Below are positions 28,401 through 35,950 of a stretch of 64,000 nt of DNA, piece after piece. The stretch's first letter is position 1; every line of letters begins with the position of its first letter. This DNA comes from Psychroserpens sp. (GTDB lineage: Bacteria; Bacteroidota; Bacteroidia; Flavobacteriales; Flavobacteriaceae). The stretch lies in the NCBI GenBank assembly GCA_017643165.1, contig JAEPNY010000002.1, positions 810,979 through 874,978 on the forward strand. The letters are read 5' to 3'. The notes below the pieces were generated by a model. The model ran no database searches, was not told the origin of the DNA, and saw only the letters and a program-made list of their open reading frames with translations. Both the position numbers and the translations under genes were made by a program.

Positions 28401-28645
28401 AAATAGGAAAGCTTGTAGGTATGCCAGTGCCTGGTACATGTAGTTTCGTTTGGTGGGAACGCATTCAAAACGGTATCGTCTTTGGGATTCCAAATATGCA
28501 AGTGTTAGATATAGAAGGAGATGTCTTAGAGAATAAGGAGCTCCAGCCAGATATCATAGTAAAAAATGGCTTTGACAATATCACCAACGGTAAGGACGAG
28601 CAAATTGAAGCTGCTGTATCTGAACTATTAAGAAACTTAAATTAA
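25430..28645 (+). CDS. tricorn-type S41 family peptidase
   Basis: 1071 aa from the ATG at 25430 (an in-frame TTG lies two codons upstream). Signal peptide LFPLLVTFFMLQSLISQ indicates export. WD/TolB-like beta-propeller repeats (LWLRNTAISPNGNQIAFTYNAD; PIWSHDGEHIAFASNRYGNFDVFVM) fill about the first 560 residues. Then come a Lys/Asp-rich linker, a second propeller, a PDZ-like domain and the S41 domain with LNASHTGARF (His761) and GESNYSDAH (nucleophile Ser978). Tricorn peptidases trim peptides from larger proteases; here the enzyme is probably periplasmic. Confidence 0.92.
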   Translation: MNLQRLFPLLVTFFMLQSLISQNNNLWLRNTAISPNGNQIAFTYNADIYTVSVNGGQAIRLTTHSAYDTKPIWSHDGEHIAFASNRYGNFDVFVMTRTGTDVKRLTYHSADDMPTDFSQDDKSIWFNSIRLDDQNSLLFHRLGELYSVDVSGKLPKQLSSFPQYEARNNSNGDIIFEEIKGYEDQWRKHHTSSVTRDIWKRSASGSYTKLSNFKGENRNPVFGPNDDYYYLSERSGTFNVYHGSFSNPNASTQISNFEMHPVRHLSISNNGILSYSFNGEVYIQKPNQAAEKVSIQIGGDESLIDEELLFVNGNVTDMVPSPNGKELIFLYRGDVFVTSVDGSLTRRLTETPEQERSIDISPDGRTIVYASERNNSWNLYTQQINDDEKYFINAIDISEKELLANKSETFQPKFSPTGEDIAYLEERTKLRTINLESKKITKIHDGEKHFSYADGDQEYEWSPDGKWLAITFYPDQYWFGEIGILKADGSGDLINVSKSGFSDYSPKWSIDGTMLYWASDRNGMHSVAKTGPTQSDVYGVFLTQKAYDKFKLNKDEFAFIAEDKPKEKNKDDKKDADNDKSKDDKKLKTITIDFDDLDKRKTKLSLFSTRLSDALITKDAKSLLYLGRIDNKANLWKLDLRTKEIKSLGTFGRGGGIVFGKDAKSVFVLSGGRISKIEVGSGKKKSVGIRDEMSFNLSSERLYLMDHVSRQVKKKFLDPELHGAPWDQLSENYKKFVPILNNDIDFKDILGELLGELNASHTGARFRAGNPKGDQTAALGIFIDTNHSGDGIKIAELMKGSPLLNGEKKVKPGVIIEAIDNNAITDNVNHYAFLNRKSGKAVTMAYYDPNTNERWKERVKPISLGAENELRYQRWIKKNRDLVHELSNDQIGYMHIRSMSDGSFREFLDKVMGEEVNKKALVVDTRFNGGGDLVDDITTFLSGKKYMEFQNGGKIVGIESQRRWTKPSIMLVGESNYSDAHCTPAGYKDLQIGKLVGMPVPGTCSFVWWERIQNGIVFGIPNMQVLDIEGDVLENKELQPDIIVKNGFDNITNGKDEQIEAAVSELLRNLN

Positions 28646-28654
28646 CCATTGTGA

Positions 28655-29005
28655 ATGTCCAAAACAGAATATCGTATATATGTTGTAGAATTGTCAAAGC
28701 GCGTGTTTACTGAAAATACGAAGTTTAGAAATGCGAATCCACAATTTAACGGTGTTCTTGAATGTTTATATGTTGGTATGACCAGCAAAACACCTAAAGA
28801 GCGATTTTTACAACACAAAACGGGCTATCGCAACAAAAAAGGTTACAAGCTCTCATCCAACATCGTAGAGAAATATGGGAATTATTTAAGACCGAGCTTA
28901 TATAATCATATACAACCTTTAAAGACAAGGGCCGAAGCCTTAAAAATGGAAGAAACATTAGCTTTAGAACTGCGCCGACAGCGCTATGCGGTATGGTACA
29001 ATTAA
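28655..29005 (+). CDS. GIY-YIG-like nuclease domain protein
   Basis: 116 aa single domain. YRIYVVEL and ECLYVGMTSKTPKERFLQHKTG match the GIY-YIG beta-hairpin and helix, with Tyr, Arg and a later Glu (LKMEETLALEL) that could complete the active site. No other domain. It starts 9 nt after the tricorn gene and overlaps the convergent menF gene by 4 nt. Whether it cuts DNA is unknown. Confidence 0.7.
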   Translation: MSKTEYRIYVVELSKRVFTENTKFRNANPQFNGVLECLYVGMTSKTPKERFLQHKTGYRNKKGYKLSSNIVEKYGNYLRPSLYNHIQPLKTRAEALKMEETLALELRRQRYAVWYN

Positions 29006-30117
29006 AGTAAAACGCGCTTTATGGTTCGTGCCTTATTGACGGTTTCTAACCATTCATCCTTAGGAATCGAGTCTTTGGTGATACCGCCTCCCACATAAAT
29101 AATAGCATCTTGTTCTCTGAGTTGCATGCACCTGAGGTTTACGTAAAAATCACTTATCGCTATTATAGAGGTGTATGCATTATTTTCAACATTGCGGCGA
29201 TTCGTATTGCGCTGTCTCGTTGTTTTAAAATTCAATTCACCAAAATAACCTGTATAGTACTCACGAGCATATTGCTCATTGCTCAATATAAAGTCTTTTG
29301 CCAAAGTCGTTGGTAGACCGCAAACGGCTGGGGTTGGATGCAAACTCGCAATCAAGTCTTTCGAGAGATCATCTTTTAATACACCTAATATTTCAGATCT
29401 AAGATGTAATAAATCACCTGCTTTATGGGTGTGAAGATTACCTATTGAAATTTGCGAACTAAACGGTTCTAACACCGCTTTGATATACAAGGTCACTACA
29501 TTTTGCTCTAATTTATTTTTATCATCCCATAACACATCCATAGTGCCTTGAAATTTCTGTGTACCAGCCAGAGACATGGTTTGAAAACGTCTTCCCTCAA
29601 CTTTAAGTAATGTTTCTGGACTTGCGCCTAACCACAACCCTACTTTTGGGTGAAACCAAATGTAGACCATCGCAGTGCGATACGTATGTAATAATGTTTT
29701 AAATAATTCAATTGGATCTACATTAGAATTTGTAATTTTTTCAGCTCTTGATAAAACAACCTTTTCCAATTTACCAGAAGTGATCTCAGCGATACCTTTT
29801 TCAACTAGAGTGATATGTTGTTCTTTTCCTGAATCAACAACGTATTCATTGTATTGTTCTGTTTGATCACGATCAAATTCAGTATATGATGAATTTAGCT
29901 GTTCACTTCGATCCAAAGGGAAAAGGATTGTCTCTTGGCGATTGTCAAATGGTGCAAACACAAACCCTTGTTCAGTGAAATCTTTACAATAATGAACTGT
30001 TGTGTTATCTTGTAAAATTGCCTTTACGTCATCATTATTCGGTTTTCTATATGCAACGAAAGGTAAGCCTGACTTATATTGCTGAGTAATGGATTTGAAA
30101 AACGCCTCTTGAAGCAT
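29002..30117 (-). CDS. menF: isochorismate synthase MenF
   Basis: 371 aa chorismate-utilising enzyme. KVVLSRAEKI, GASPETLLKVEG, TMSLAGTQKF, LHPTPAVCGLPTTLAKDFI, YYTGYFGEL and IYVGGGITKDS match the family active site. It converts chorismate to isochorismate, the first committed step of menaquinone synthesis. It begins 1 nt after the upstream thioesterase gene stop, consistent with an operon. Confidence 0.93.
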   Translation of the reverse strand: MLQEAFFKSITQQYKSGLPFVAYRKPNNDDVKAILQDNTTVHYCKDFTEQGFVFAPFDNRQETILFPLDRSEQLNSSYTEFDRDQTEQYNEYVVDSGKEQHITLVEKGIAEITSGKLEKVVLSRAEKITNSNVDPIELFKTLLHTYRTAMVYIWFHPKVGLWLGASPETLLKVEGRRFQTMSLAGTQKFQGTMDVLWDDKNKLEQNVVTLYIKAVLEPFSSQISIGNLHTHKAGDLLHLRSEILGVLKDDLSKDLIASLHPTPAVCGLPTTLAKDFILSNEQYAREYYTGYFGELNFKTTRQRNTNRRNVENNAYTSIIAISDFYVNLRCMQLREQDAIIYVGGGITKDSIPKDEWLETVNKARTIKRVLL

Positions 30118-30118
30118 C

Positions 30119-30544
30119 CTATTTCTGTTTTGGAAGTGAGATGGTCGATAATCGGCAAATAGAAATCAATGTATCATGCTCATCGGTAATTTTAATATCC
30201 AGTAATTGCGTTGTGCGTCCTTTATGTAAGAACGTTGCCTTTGCGTAAACATAGCCTTCGGAAATACTCTTTAAGTGATTAGCAGTAATTTCTAAACCTC
30301 TCACAAAGAACTTTTCAGTGTCTATAAAAATATGCGCGGCGAAACTACCAACACTTTCCGCTAAGGCTGCCGTCGCGCCTCCATGAAGAACGCCATCAGG
30401 TTGATGCACTTTGGGCGTTACTGGCATTCGTGCAACTAAGAAATCTTCACCGTAATCTACCATTTCAATTTGTAAGGTTTCCATTAAGGTATTTTTACTT
30501 ACTTCATTTGCTTTCGCGAGTATCGTTTCTTTGGATAGTTGCAT
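30119..30544 (-). CDS. hotdog-fold PaaI family thioesterase, probable DHNA-CoA thioesterase
   Basis: 141 aa. The core DGVLHGGATAALAESVGSFAAHIF carries the HGG and catalytic Glu/Gln region of PaaI-like hotdog thioesterases. The position directly upstream of menF and near menBDA supports the missing DHNA-CoA thioesterase step (MenI role). That assignment is by context, since the family also acts on phenylacetyl-CoA derivatives. Confidence 0.85.
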   Translation of the reverse strand: MQLSKETILAKANEVSKNTLMETLQIEMVDYGEDFLVARMPVTPKVHQPDGVLHGGATAALAESVGSFAAHIFIDTEKFFVRGLEITANHLKSISEGYVYAKATFLHKGRTTQLLDIKITDEHDTLISICRLSTISLPKQK

Positions 30545-30584
30545 AGAAAAACTGTATTTTTAAAATCGATTACAAAAATACGAA

Positions 30585-31220
30585 ATGAATTCTACTGAAA
30601 AGGAAATTTATTATAGCGTTAACAACAGTTATTCTACTTTAAATGCATTGACGAAGGACACGAAGAATGTGTGGTTTGTTTGTCATGGTATGGGATATTT
30701 AAGTCGTTATTTTATTAAATATTTTAAGGGTTTAGATCCAAATGAAAACTACATAGTAGCACCACAGGCACAGAGCAAATATTATTTAACACCAAAATTT
30801 AAACATGTTGGTGCGAGCTGGCTCACAAGGGAAAACACCGAAATAGAAATAACCAATGTACTTGCTTATTACGATGCCATTTTTGAAAAAGAACAGCTCA
30901 TTTCAGATAAGAATCTTATAGTCTTAGGTTATTCTCAAGGTGTGAGTGTTGCCATGCGTTATGTCGCAAAACGACAGCTTCAGTGTAAGCAATTAATTTT
31001 ACATTCTGGTGGCATACCTAATGAATTAATACCTGAGGATTTTCAATTCTATAATGGAAGTACAACGCTCGTCTATGGTACAAAAGATGAATACTTAACT
31101 AACGAACGCATGGAAAAGGAATTGTCAAAGGCTAATATGTTATTTACAGACAATCTTGAAGTGATTTCTTTTGATGGTCCGCATGAAGTTAATGTTGAAG
31201 TGATCAATAAATTGGTATAA
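30585..31220 (+). CDS. alpha/beta hydrolase (esterase/phospholipase-like)
   Basis: 211 aa. VWFVCHGMGYLSRYF (oxyanion region), VLGYSQGVSVAMRYV (nucleophile Ser), VYGTKDEYLT (Asp) and FDGPHEVN (His) give a full catalytic triad of the carboxylesterase/phospholipase group. Cytoplasmic, no signal. Divergent from the thioesterase and 4 nt from the downstream GNAT gene. Not a convincing MenH, which has a different motif set. Confidence 0.85.
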   Translation: MNSTEKEIYYSVNNSYSTLNALTKDTKNVWFVCHGMGYLSRYFIKYFKGLDPNENYIVAPQAQSKYYLTPKFKHVGASWLTRENTEIEITNVLAYYDAIFEKEQLISDKNLIVLGYSQGVSVAMRYVAKRQLQCKQLILHSGGIPNELIPEDFQFYNGSTTLVYGTKDEYLTNERMEKELSKANMLFTDNLEVISFDGPHEVNVEVINKLV

Positions 31221-31224
31221 AACG

Positions 31225-31794
31225 ATGCATATTCCAACTTTAGAAAATGAACGCGTCAAACTCACATTACTAGATTTAAGTAATTATGAACAGCTATCTC
31301 AAGTTTCAAAAGAACCTAATCTAATTTATTATTCTCCTAGTAAGATCGATACCGATGACGACTTAAAAGCCTATGTACAGCTAGCCGTCGATGGTTACTA
31401 TCATAAAACTATCATTCCGTTTTTAATCTACGACAAGCAATTTCAAAAGTATGCGGGAAGTACGCGTTTCGGATTAATTAATTGGAAAAATAAAGTGTTG
31501 CATATTGGCTGGACTTGGATCGGTCATGAGTTTCAAGGTACAGGTCTAAACAAGCAAATGAAATTCTTAATGTTGCAGTATGCCTTTGAATCCTTAAATT
31601 TTGAAAAGGTCGAATTTAGAATAGACGAACGTAATATGAAATCCCGAAAAGCGGTTGAAAAGCTAGGTGCTAAACTTGAAGGGATTCTACGCAAAGACAC
31701 CTTGATGAAAGACGGTTACAGACGGAATACCTGCTGTTATGGTATACTAAAAGAAGAATGGCCTGGTATTAAAACTACAATATTCCGTAAATAA
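31225..31794 (+). CDS. RimJ/RimL-like GNAT N-acetyltransferase
   Basis: 189 aa. LHIGWTWIGHEFQGTGLNKQMKFLML is the acetyl-CoA loop and VEFRIDERNMKSRKAVEKLGAKLEGILRKD the C-terminal GNAT block typical of the ribosomal-protein-like acetyltransferases. Target unknown. Cotranscribed with the alpha/beta hydrolase. Confidence 0.88.
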   Translation: MHIPTLENERVKLTLLDLSNYEQLSQVSKEPNLIYYSPSKIDTDDDLKAYVQLAVDGYYHKTIIPFLIYDKQFQKYAGSTRFGLINWKNKVLHIGWTWIGHEFQGTGLNKQMKFLMLQYAFESLNFEKVEFRIDERNMKSRKAVEKLGAKLEGILRKDTLMKDGYRRNTCCYGILKEEWPGIKTTIFRK

Positions 31795-31806
31795 TAAACT
31801 AGAATC

Positions 31807-32757
31807 TTAATCTGAAATCAAATTGGCTACAATAGCCTTAACAGGAAGAATCGCTTTGGTATGTTCGATACTCGGTCCTGCTACCCAAACCGTTTTATAG
31901 GTCGCTTTTTTTGCGGCTTTTTCAGTGGTTTTCATACCAATAGAAAAACGAATCATTTTTACCCATTTCTTAAGCTTTCTATTCTTATTCAAAAGGTTTT
32001 CAATCCAAGTTGCTTTTGTTCCAATTTTTTGAACATATGGCGTATTGATTACGGTACAAGGCGTTCCAGAAATACGCTCAGTCATAATGATATCATCAGC
32101 ACCATAATCGACACAAGCTTGCTTATATTCGTCTGTTACGTTAGCTTCTACTGAAGCAATAAACGGACTTCCCACACTTACACCTTCTGCACCATAAGAT
32201 AACATTTCATCGATATCAGCTTTACAACCTACTCCTCCAGCCGAAATAACAGGAATTGAGAGGTTCTCGTTTAGAATCCCAATTAAGTCTTGCGGTGATA
32301 AATTTCCACGGTGTCCTCCTGCCTCGTTGTTCACCGCAATGGCAGCATCAGCACCTAGACCTTCAATCTTCTTCGCAAAATGTAAATCTGTCACATCACA
32401 AAATACTTTTATTCCTGCAGCATGTGCCTTTTTTATGGTTTCTTCAGGACTACCCAGCGACGTAATTATAAAATCACAACCTTCTTCACATAACACATCT
32501 AACTGACCTTTATACTTCACATTTGATTTATTGACTATCAAATTAAATCCGAAAGAACCACCGTCAACTTTATTCTTATGTAATTCTCTGATGGCTTCCC
32601 TAAGCTCTTCAAGTGTTCTGTAATTAAGTGCAGGTATGCATCCAGCTATGCCAGATTGCATGGCTTCTGTTACCATAGCAACATTAGATACAAGAAACAT
32701 TGGCGCCTGAATAATCGGATACTTAATATTTAGAAGTTCGGTAAGCTTAGTCTGCAT
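31807..32757 (-). CDS. nitronate monooxygenase / FMN-dependent 2-nitropropane dioxygenase family
   Basis: 316 aa TIM-barrel flavoprotein. IKYPIIQAPMFLVSNVAMV at the N-terminus, NNEAGGHRGNLSP (catalytic His region), VISAGGVGCKADIDEMLSYGAEGVSVGSPFIAS (FMN phosphate site). Class and length fit NMO-like enzymes that detoxify nitronates such as propionate-3-nitronate. Monocistronic. Confidence 0.88.
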   Translation of the reverse strand: MQTKLTELLNIKYPIIQAPMFLVSNVAMVTEAMQSGIAGCIPALNYRTLEELREAIRELHKNKVDGGSFGFNLIVNKSNVKYKGQLDVLCEEGCDFIITSLGSPEETIKKAHAAGIKVFCDVTDLHFAKKIEGLGADAAIAVNNEAGGHRGNLSPQDLIGILNENLSIPVISAGGVGCKADIDEMLSYGAEGVSVGSPFIASVEANVTDEYKQACVDYGADDIIMTERISGTPCTVINTPYVQKIGTKATWIENLLNKNRKLKKWVKMIRFSIGMKTTEKAAKKATYKTVWVAGPSIEHTKAILPVKAIVANLISD

Positions 32758-32790
32758 GAGATGACGTTTTAGAAATCCAAATATAATAAA

Positions 32791-32808
32791 TATTATGCGC
32801 GCATAATA
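32791..32808. promoter_or_regulatory. perfect 18-bp palindrome, terminator or operator
   Basis: TATTATGCGCGCATAATA is exactly self-complementary. It sits between the 3' end of the methyltransferase gene and the start of the nitronate monooxygenase gene (both reverse). It could terminate the former or serve as a regulator site for the latter; there is no clear T-tract. Confidence 0.4.
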
Positions 32809-32811
32809 CTT

Positions 32812-34041
32812 TTAGTCTAAGAATCTATAATAACCGCATTTCAAATAAGCACCTTCTTGAAATCCAATAGGATGATCAATATCGTGTAAAGTTTGTTGTT
32901 CGAGTTTAAAATCACGACTTAAACTAAGAAGAGATTGCTTATTAATATCGAAAAACGATTTGGCCGTAACCCGTGAAGAACAGGATGCTAATACCAATAA
33001 ACCATTTTTAGCCGTTAGCTTCTCGCCTAGCTTTGCTAATTGCGCGTACTTCTTTTTTGCTAATTGTATTTCACTTTTTTGCTTTGCAAAACTTGGTGGG
33101 TCAATAACAACCACATCGTAAGTTTTGTGTTGTTGAATAAGTCCCTCCAACAATTCAAATGCATCTCCTGCTAATGTGATGTGCGTTCCCTTAAAATCAT
33201 TTAACAATGCATTTTCTCGAGCAATTTCAAGTGCTTGTTCACTTATATCAACACTGGTGACCTCTGTGGCAGCATTAGCTAAAGCATGAACTGAAAAACC
33301 ACCTGCATACGAAAATACATCAAGAACTGTTTTAGCTTTACTTAGGCGGCCAACCTGTCTCCTGTTCTCGCGGTGATCTAAAAAGTAGCCTGTTTTATGA
33401 CCTTTAATCACATTGGCTGAAAAGTTCACTCCATGTTCTACAAATTGAATCACAGGGTTATTCAGATGTCCGTAAATTACATCGCCATCTTTAAATTGAT
33501 GCGTTTTTGATTGTGCCAAACCACGACTTAATCTGAGGACTACGGTCTCAACAACAGCCGTTTTAATTAAGCTTTCAAGAATGGGTTTTAAATAAGGCAG
33601 CCAAATTTCAGAATACAGTTTAACGACCAATACTTTATGATATACGTCAGCAATAAATGATGGGAAACCATCATTCTCACCGAACAATAGTCGGTAACTA
33701 TTTGTATTGGTTTCTAATAATGGGATGCGTTTTTGGTAAGCCAATTCTATTTTATTTTGGAAAAACGTATCATCAATAGTAATCGGACTGGTATTACTAT
33801 GTATCATTTTAATACGGATCGGAGATTCGGCATCATATAAGCCTATGCCAATCATTTTGTTGTTTTTCCTACCAAAAATAATAGCCAAATCACCAGTTTT
33901 TGCGTCCTTATTAATCTTTTGAATACTTTCTGAAAACACCCAGGGATGACCTTGTAGCACATACTGTTCTCCACGTGTCGAAAGTTTAACGGCTAGTCGT
34001 TTCGGTGAATATTTCTGTTCAAAGGAGAAATTAAATCCCAT
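32812..34041 (-). CDS. rlmI: class I SAM-dependent rRNA methyltransferase, RlmI-like
   Basis: 409 aa. N-terminal PUA-type domain (RGEQYVLQGHPWVFSESI), a central KTGYFLDHRENRRQVG block and the SAM motif DVFSYAGGFSVHALANAA, then VVVIDPPSFAKQKSE and LASCSSRV. This is the RlmI/RlmO architecture, whose E. coli member makes m5C1962 of 23S rRNA. Gene assignment is by family architecture; the modified base in this organism is inferred. Confidence 0.87.
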   Translation of the reverse strand: MGFNFSFEQKYSPKRLAVKLSTRGEQYVLQGHPWVFSESIQKINKDAKTGDLAIIFGRKNNKMIGIGLYDAESPIRIKMIHSNTSPITIDDTFFQNKIELAYQKRIPLLETNTNSYRLLFGENDGFPSFIADVYHKVLVVKLYSEIWLPYLKPILESLIKTAVVETVVLRLSRGLAQSKTHQFKDGDVIYGHLNNPVIQFVEHGVNFSANVIKGHKTGYFLDHRENRRQVGRLSKAKTVLDVFSYAGGFSVHALANAATEVTSVDISEQALEIARENALLNDFKGTHITLAGDAFELLEGLIQQHKTYDVVVIDPPSFAKQKSEIQLAKKKYAQLAKLGEKLTAKNGLLVLASCSSRVTAKSFFDINKQSLLSLSRDFKLEQQTLHDIDHPIGFQEGAYLKCGYYRFLD

Positions 34042-34100
34042 AGTTATAGCTTATCTAAATCGTCATGCAAAGTAAGGTGAAATTAAGCAATATCAAACAA

Positions 34101-34126
34101 AAAACGCAGCCTTAAGGCTGCGTTTT
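34101..34126. terminator. intrinsic terminator of the proteorhodopsin gene
   Basis: AAAACGCAGCC / GGCTGCGTTTT perfect 11-bp stem with TTAA loop, 25 nt after the proteorhodopsin stop. Confidence 0.9.
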
Positions 34127-34150
34127 ATAGCGGTAATTTTTCTTTTTCAA

Positions 34151-34882
34151 TTATGCTGTTGCTCCTTGCTTTTTAACTGCAAGTGCATAAATAACTAATC
34201 CGAATCCTATCTTATTGATCGCATCAGCAATGTTGTATGCTACATCTACACTACCTGATCCTAAGATACTCGTGTACCATCCTTCAGTTCCTAACATGTA
34301 ACCTAACGGGTAAATTGCCCATCCTACAAGTACGAACCAACATAAGATTTTGTGCGCATGTAAAATGTCTCCACCTGCTTCCACAGCAAGTTTCTTCGCA
34401 CTTCCTAGCCAAATTTCGTAAACAATGTAGAAATAAGCTAATCCAGAAATACCTCCCCAAAGTGCAGCTTGATCTGGGTATACTGCTTCACCAAAATAAC
34501 CTGTAACTAACATGATAACAGAGAATAAAATCATTTTCCACATTAGTGACTGTTTTGCTCCGGCAACTTTAAGAATTAAATAAAACTCTACACACATTAA
34601 TGGCACAGTAAGAATCCAATCTACATATCTGAAGAATGTTGGCGATTCCATATTAGCTGCCCAGTAATCTCTCATGTAGAAATAGTGTACTGCAGCGATG
34701 AACGTGATAAGTCCTGAAACTAATACAGAGGTTCTCCATTTTTTATCAAATTGGTTTAATGATAAAAAGAAAAAAGCGGAAGCCGCCATCATGGCCATAC
34801 AACCTACAAAAAATGTAAATCCTACATAATCCGAAGGATCCATTTTTTGAGTGACGTCAGCTAGTAGTAAAAGAGTTTTCAT
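34151..34882 (-). CDS. proteorhodopsin, light-driven proton pump, green-tuned
   Basis: 243 aa with seven helices. Helix C reads RYVDWILTVPLMCVEFYLIL: Asp88 (acceptor), Thr92 and Glu99 (donor) form the DTE set of H+-pumping proteorhodopsins, and Met96 sits at the spectral-tuning position (GPR 105), where Met or Leu gives green absorption and Gln blue. His66 matches the Asp-His counter-ion pair and Lys224 (DAINKIGFG) is the retinal Schiff-base lysine. It is divergent from a retinal-forming blh gene, so light-dependent proton pumping with local retinal supply is strongly supported. Confidence 0.96.
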   Translation of the reverse strand: MKTLLLLADVTQKMDPSDYVGFTFFVGCMAMMAASAFFFLSLNQFDKKWRTSVLVSGLITFIAAVHYFYMRDYWAANMESPTFFRYVDWILTVPLMCVEFYLILKVAGAKQSLMWKMILFSVIMLVTGYFGEAVYPDQAALWGGISGLAYFYIVYEIWLGSAKKLAVEAGGDILHAHKILCWFVLVGWAIYPLGYMLGTEGWYTSILGSGSVDVAYNIADAINKIGFGLVIYALAVKKQGATA

Positions 34883-34918
34883 AATGAAATATTTAGATAA
34901 TTATTATTTTTGTTCAAG

Positions 34919-34926
34919 CAAATTTA
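34919..34926 (-). promoter_or_regulatory. Bacteroidota -7 like element upstream of proteorhodopsin
   Basis: The reverse strand reads TAAATTTG, matching the Bacteroidota sigma -7 consensus TAnnTTTG, 37 nt before the ATG. I could not place a convincing -33 TTG at the expected spacing. The AT-rich 34883-34992 gap also has to contain the divergent blh promoter. Confidence 0.4.
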
Positions 34927-34992
34927 AAAATAGTTAAACAAAATAATTTAAATTTTAACAAAATTTTTAGGTTTTTATTATTAATCTTACAA

Positions 34993-35901
34993 TTGTTTAT
35001 GAATAAAATTATCAATATATCAATAGTATTAAGTTTTGCGGGATTATGGGTGACTTCCTTGTTCTCAGGCGACTTTGAGATTGTTTTGGGCTTTATTCTG
35101 ATCTTTACTTTTGGAATTTTACACGGATCGAATGACATTTTATTAATCGGATCCATTTCAGACAAAACTGTTAAACAACCTTTTTTAAGAGTATTAAGTA
35201 TCTACCTGCTAACCGTCGGATTGGCTGTGGTAACGTTTTACTTTTTACCTGTTTTGGCTTTAAGTTTGTTTATCGTATTTAGCGCCTTTCATTTTGGGGA
35301 GCAACATTGGGAACATCAAAACCTTAACCTCTCCGACACGTTTTCAAAAGCTTTTTATTTGATCTATGGTATGCTCGTTCTGACGCTACTGTTCATTCTA
35401 AACCCTAATGATGTGATTGAAGTCGTTGCTGCCATAACTTCTGTAACATTAAACTATGACCATCTACTCTATGCTTTTTTATTCACTTTAGCCGCCTTTG
35501 GCATCTGTGTGGCAAGTATCTTGATCAAGCACAACGAACATCAGAGTGTGATTTTGAAAGAATTATTTTTACTGTTAGTACTGGTTATTATATTCAAAGT
35601 TTCCACCTTAATTTGGGCGTTTGCGATTTACTTTATCTTTTGGCATAGCATTCCTTCCCTGTTTGAGCAAGTCCAATTTATTTATGGAACGTTTGATAAA
35701 TCTAGTTTCTGGAAGTATTGTAAGAATGCGTTTCCTTACTGGATGATATCGCTTATGGGTATTGCTATCGTCTATTTTATTTTTAAAGATAATACGATCT
35801 TCTACGCATTATTCTTTTCATTTATTGCGGCCGTTACCTTTCCGCATGCCTTAGTCATTACCAAAATGTTTAGTAATAAAAAAACGCAACCAAATCAATG
35901 A
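34993..35901 (+). CDS. blh: Brp/Blh family beta-carotene 15,15'-dioxygenase
   Basis: 302 aa with about eight membrane helices. The histidines that bind iron are visible as LHGSNDILLIG, FHFGEQHWEHQ, FWHSIPSLFEQV and FPHALVITK. The enzyme cleaves beta-carotene to two retinals, the proteorhodopsin chromophore. It is divergent from the proteorhodopsin gene, an arrangement consistent with coupled function. Confidence 0.94.
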   Translation: MFMNKIINISIVLSFAGLWVTSLFSGDFEIVLGFILIFTFGILHGSNDILLIGSISDKTVKQPFLRVLSIYLLTVGLAVVTFYFLPVLALSLFIVFSAFHFGEQHWEHQNLNLSDTFSKAFYLIYGMLVLTLLFILNPNDVIEVVAAITSVTLNYDHLLYAFLFTLAAFGICVASILIKHNEHQSVILKELFLLLVLVIIFKVSTLIWAFAIYFIFWHSIPSLFEQVQFIYGTFDKSSFWKYCKNAFPYWMISLMGIAIVYFIFKDNTIFYALFFSFIAAVTFPHALVITKMFSNKKTQPNQ

Positions 35902-35912
35902 TTGCGTTTTTC
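35879..35912. terminator. terminator overlapping the blh 3' end
   Basis: AAAAACGCAA / TTGCGTTTTT stem; the left arm overlaps the last codons of blh. It faces the reverse dnaK gene and may serve both. Confidence 0.75.
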
Positions 35913-35950
35913 AAATGTTAAATAATTTATCTAACCTCGATATATAGAGT

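Noticed and set aside
30585..31220. MenH (SHCHC synthase) completing the menaquinone cluster
   Set aside because: The motif set and short length fit the carboxylesterase/phospholipase group; it is also divergent from the men genes.
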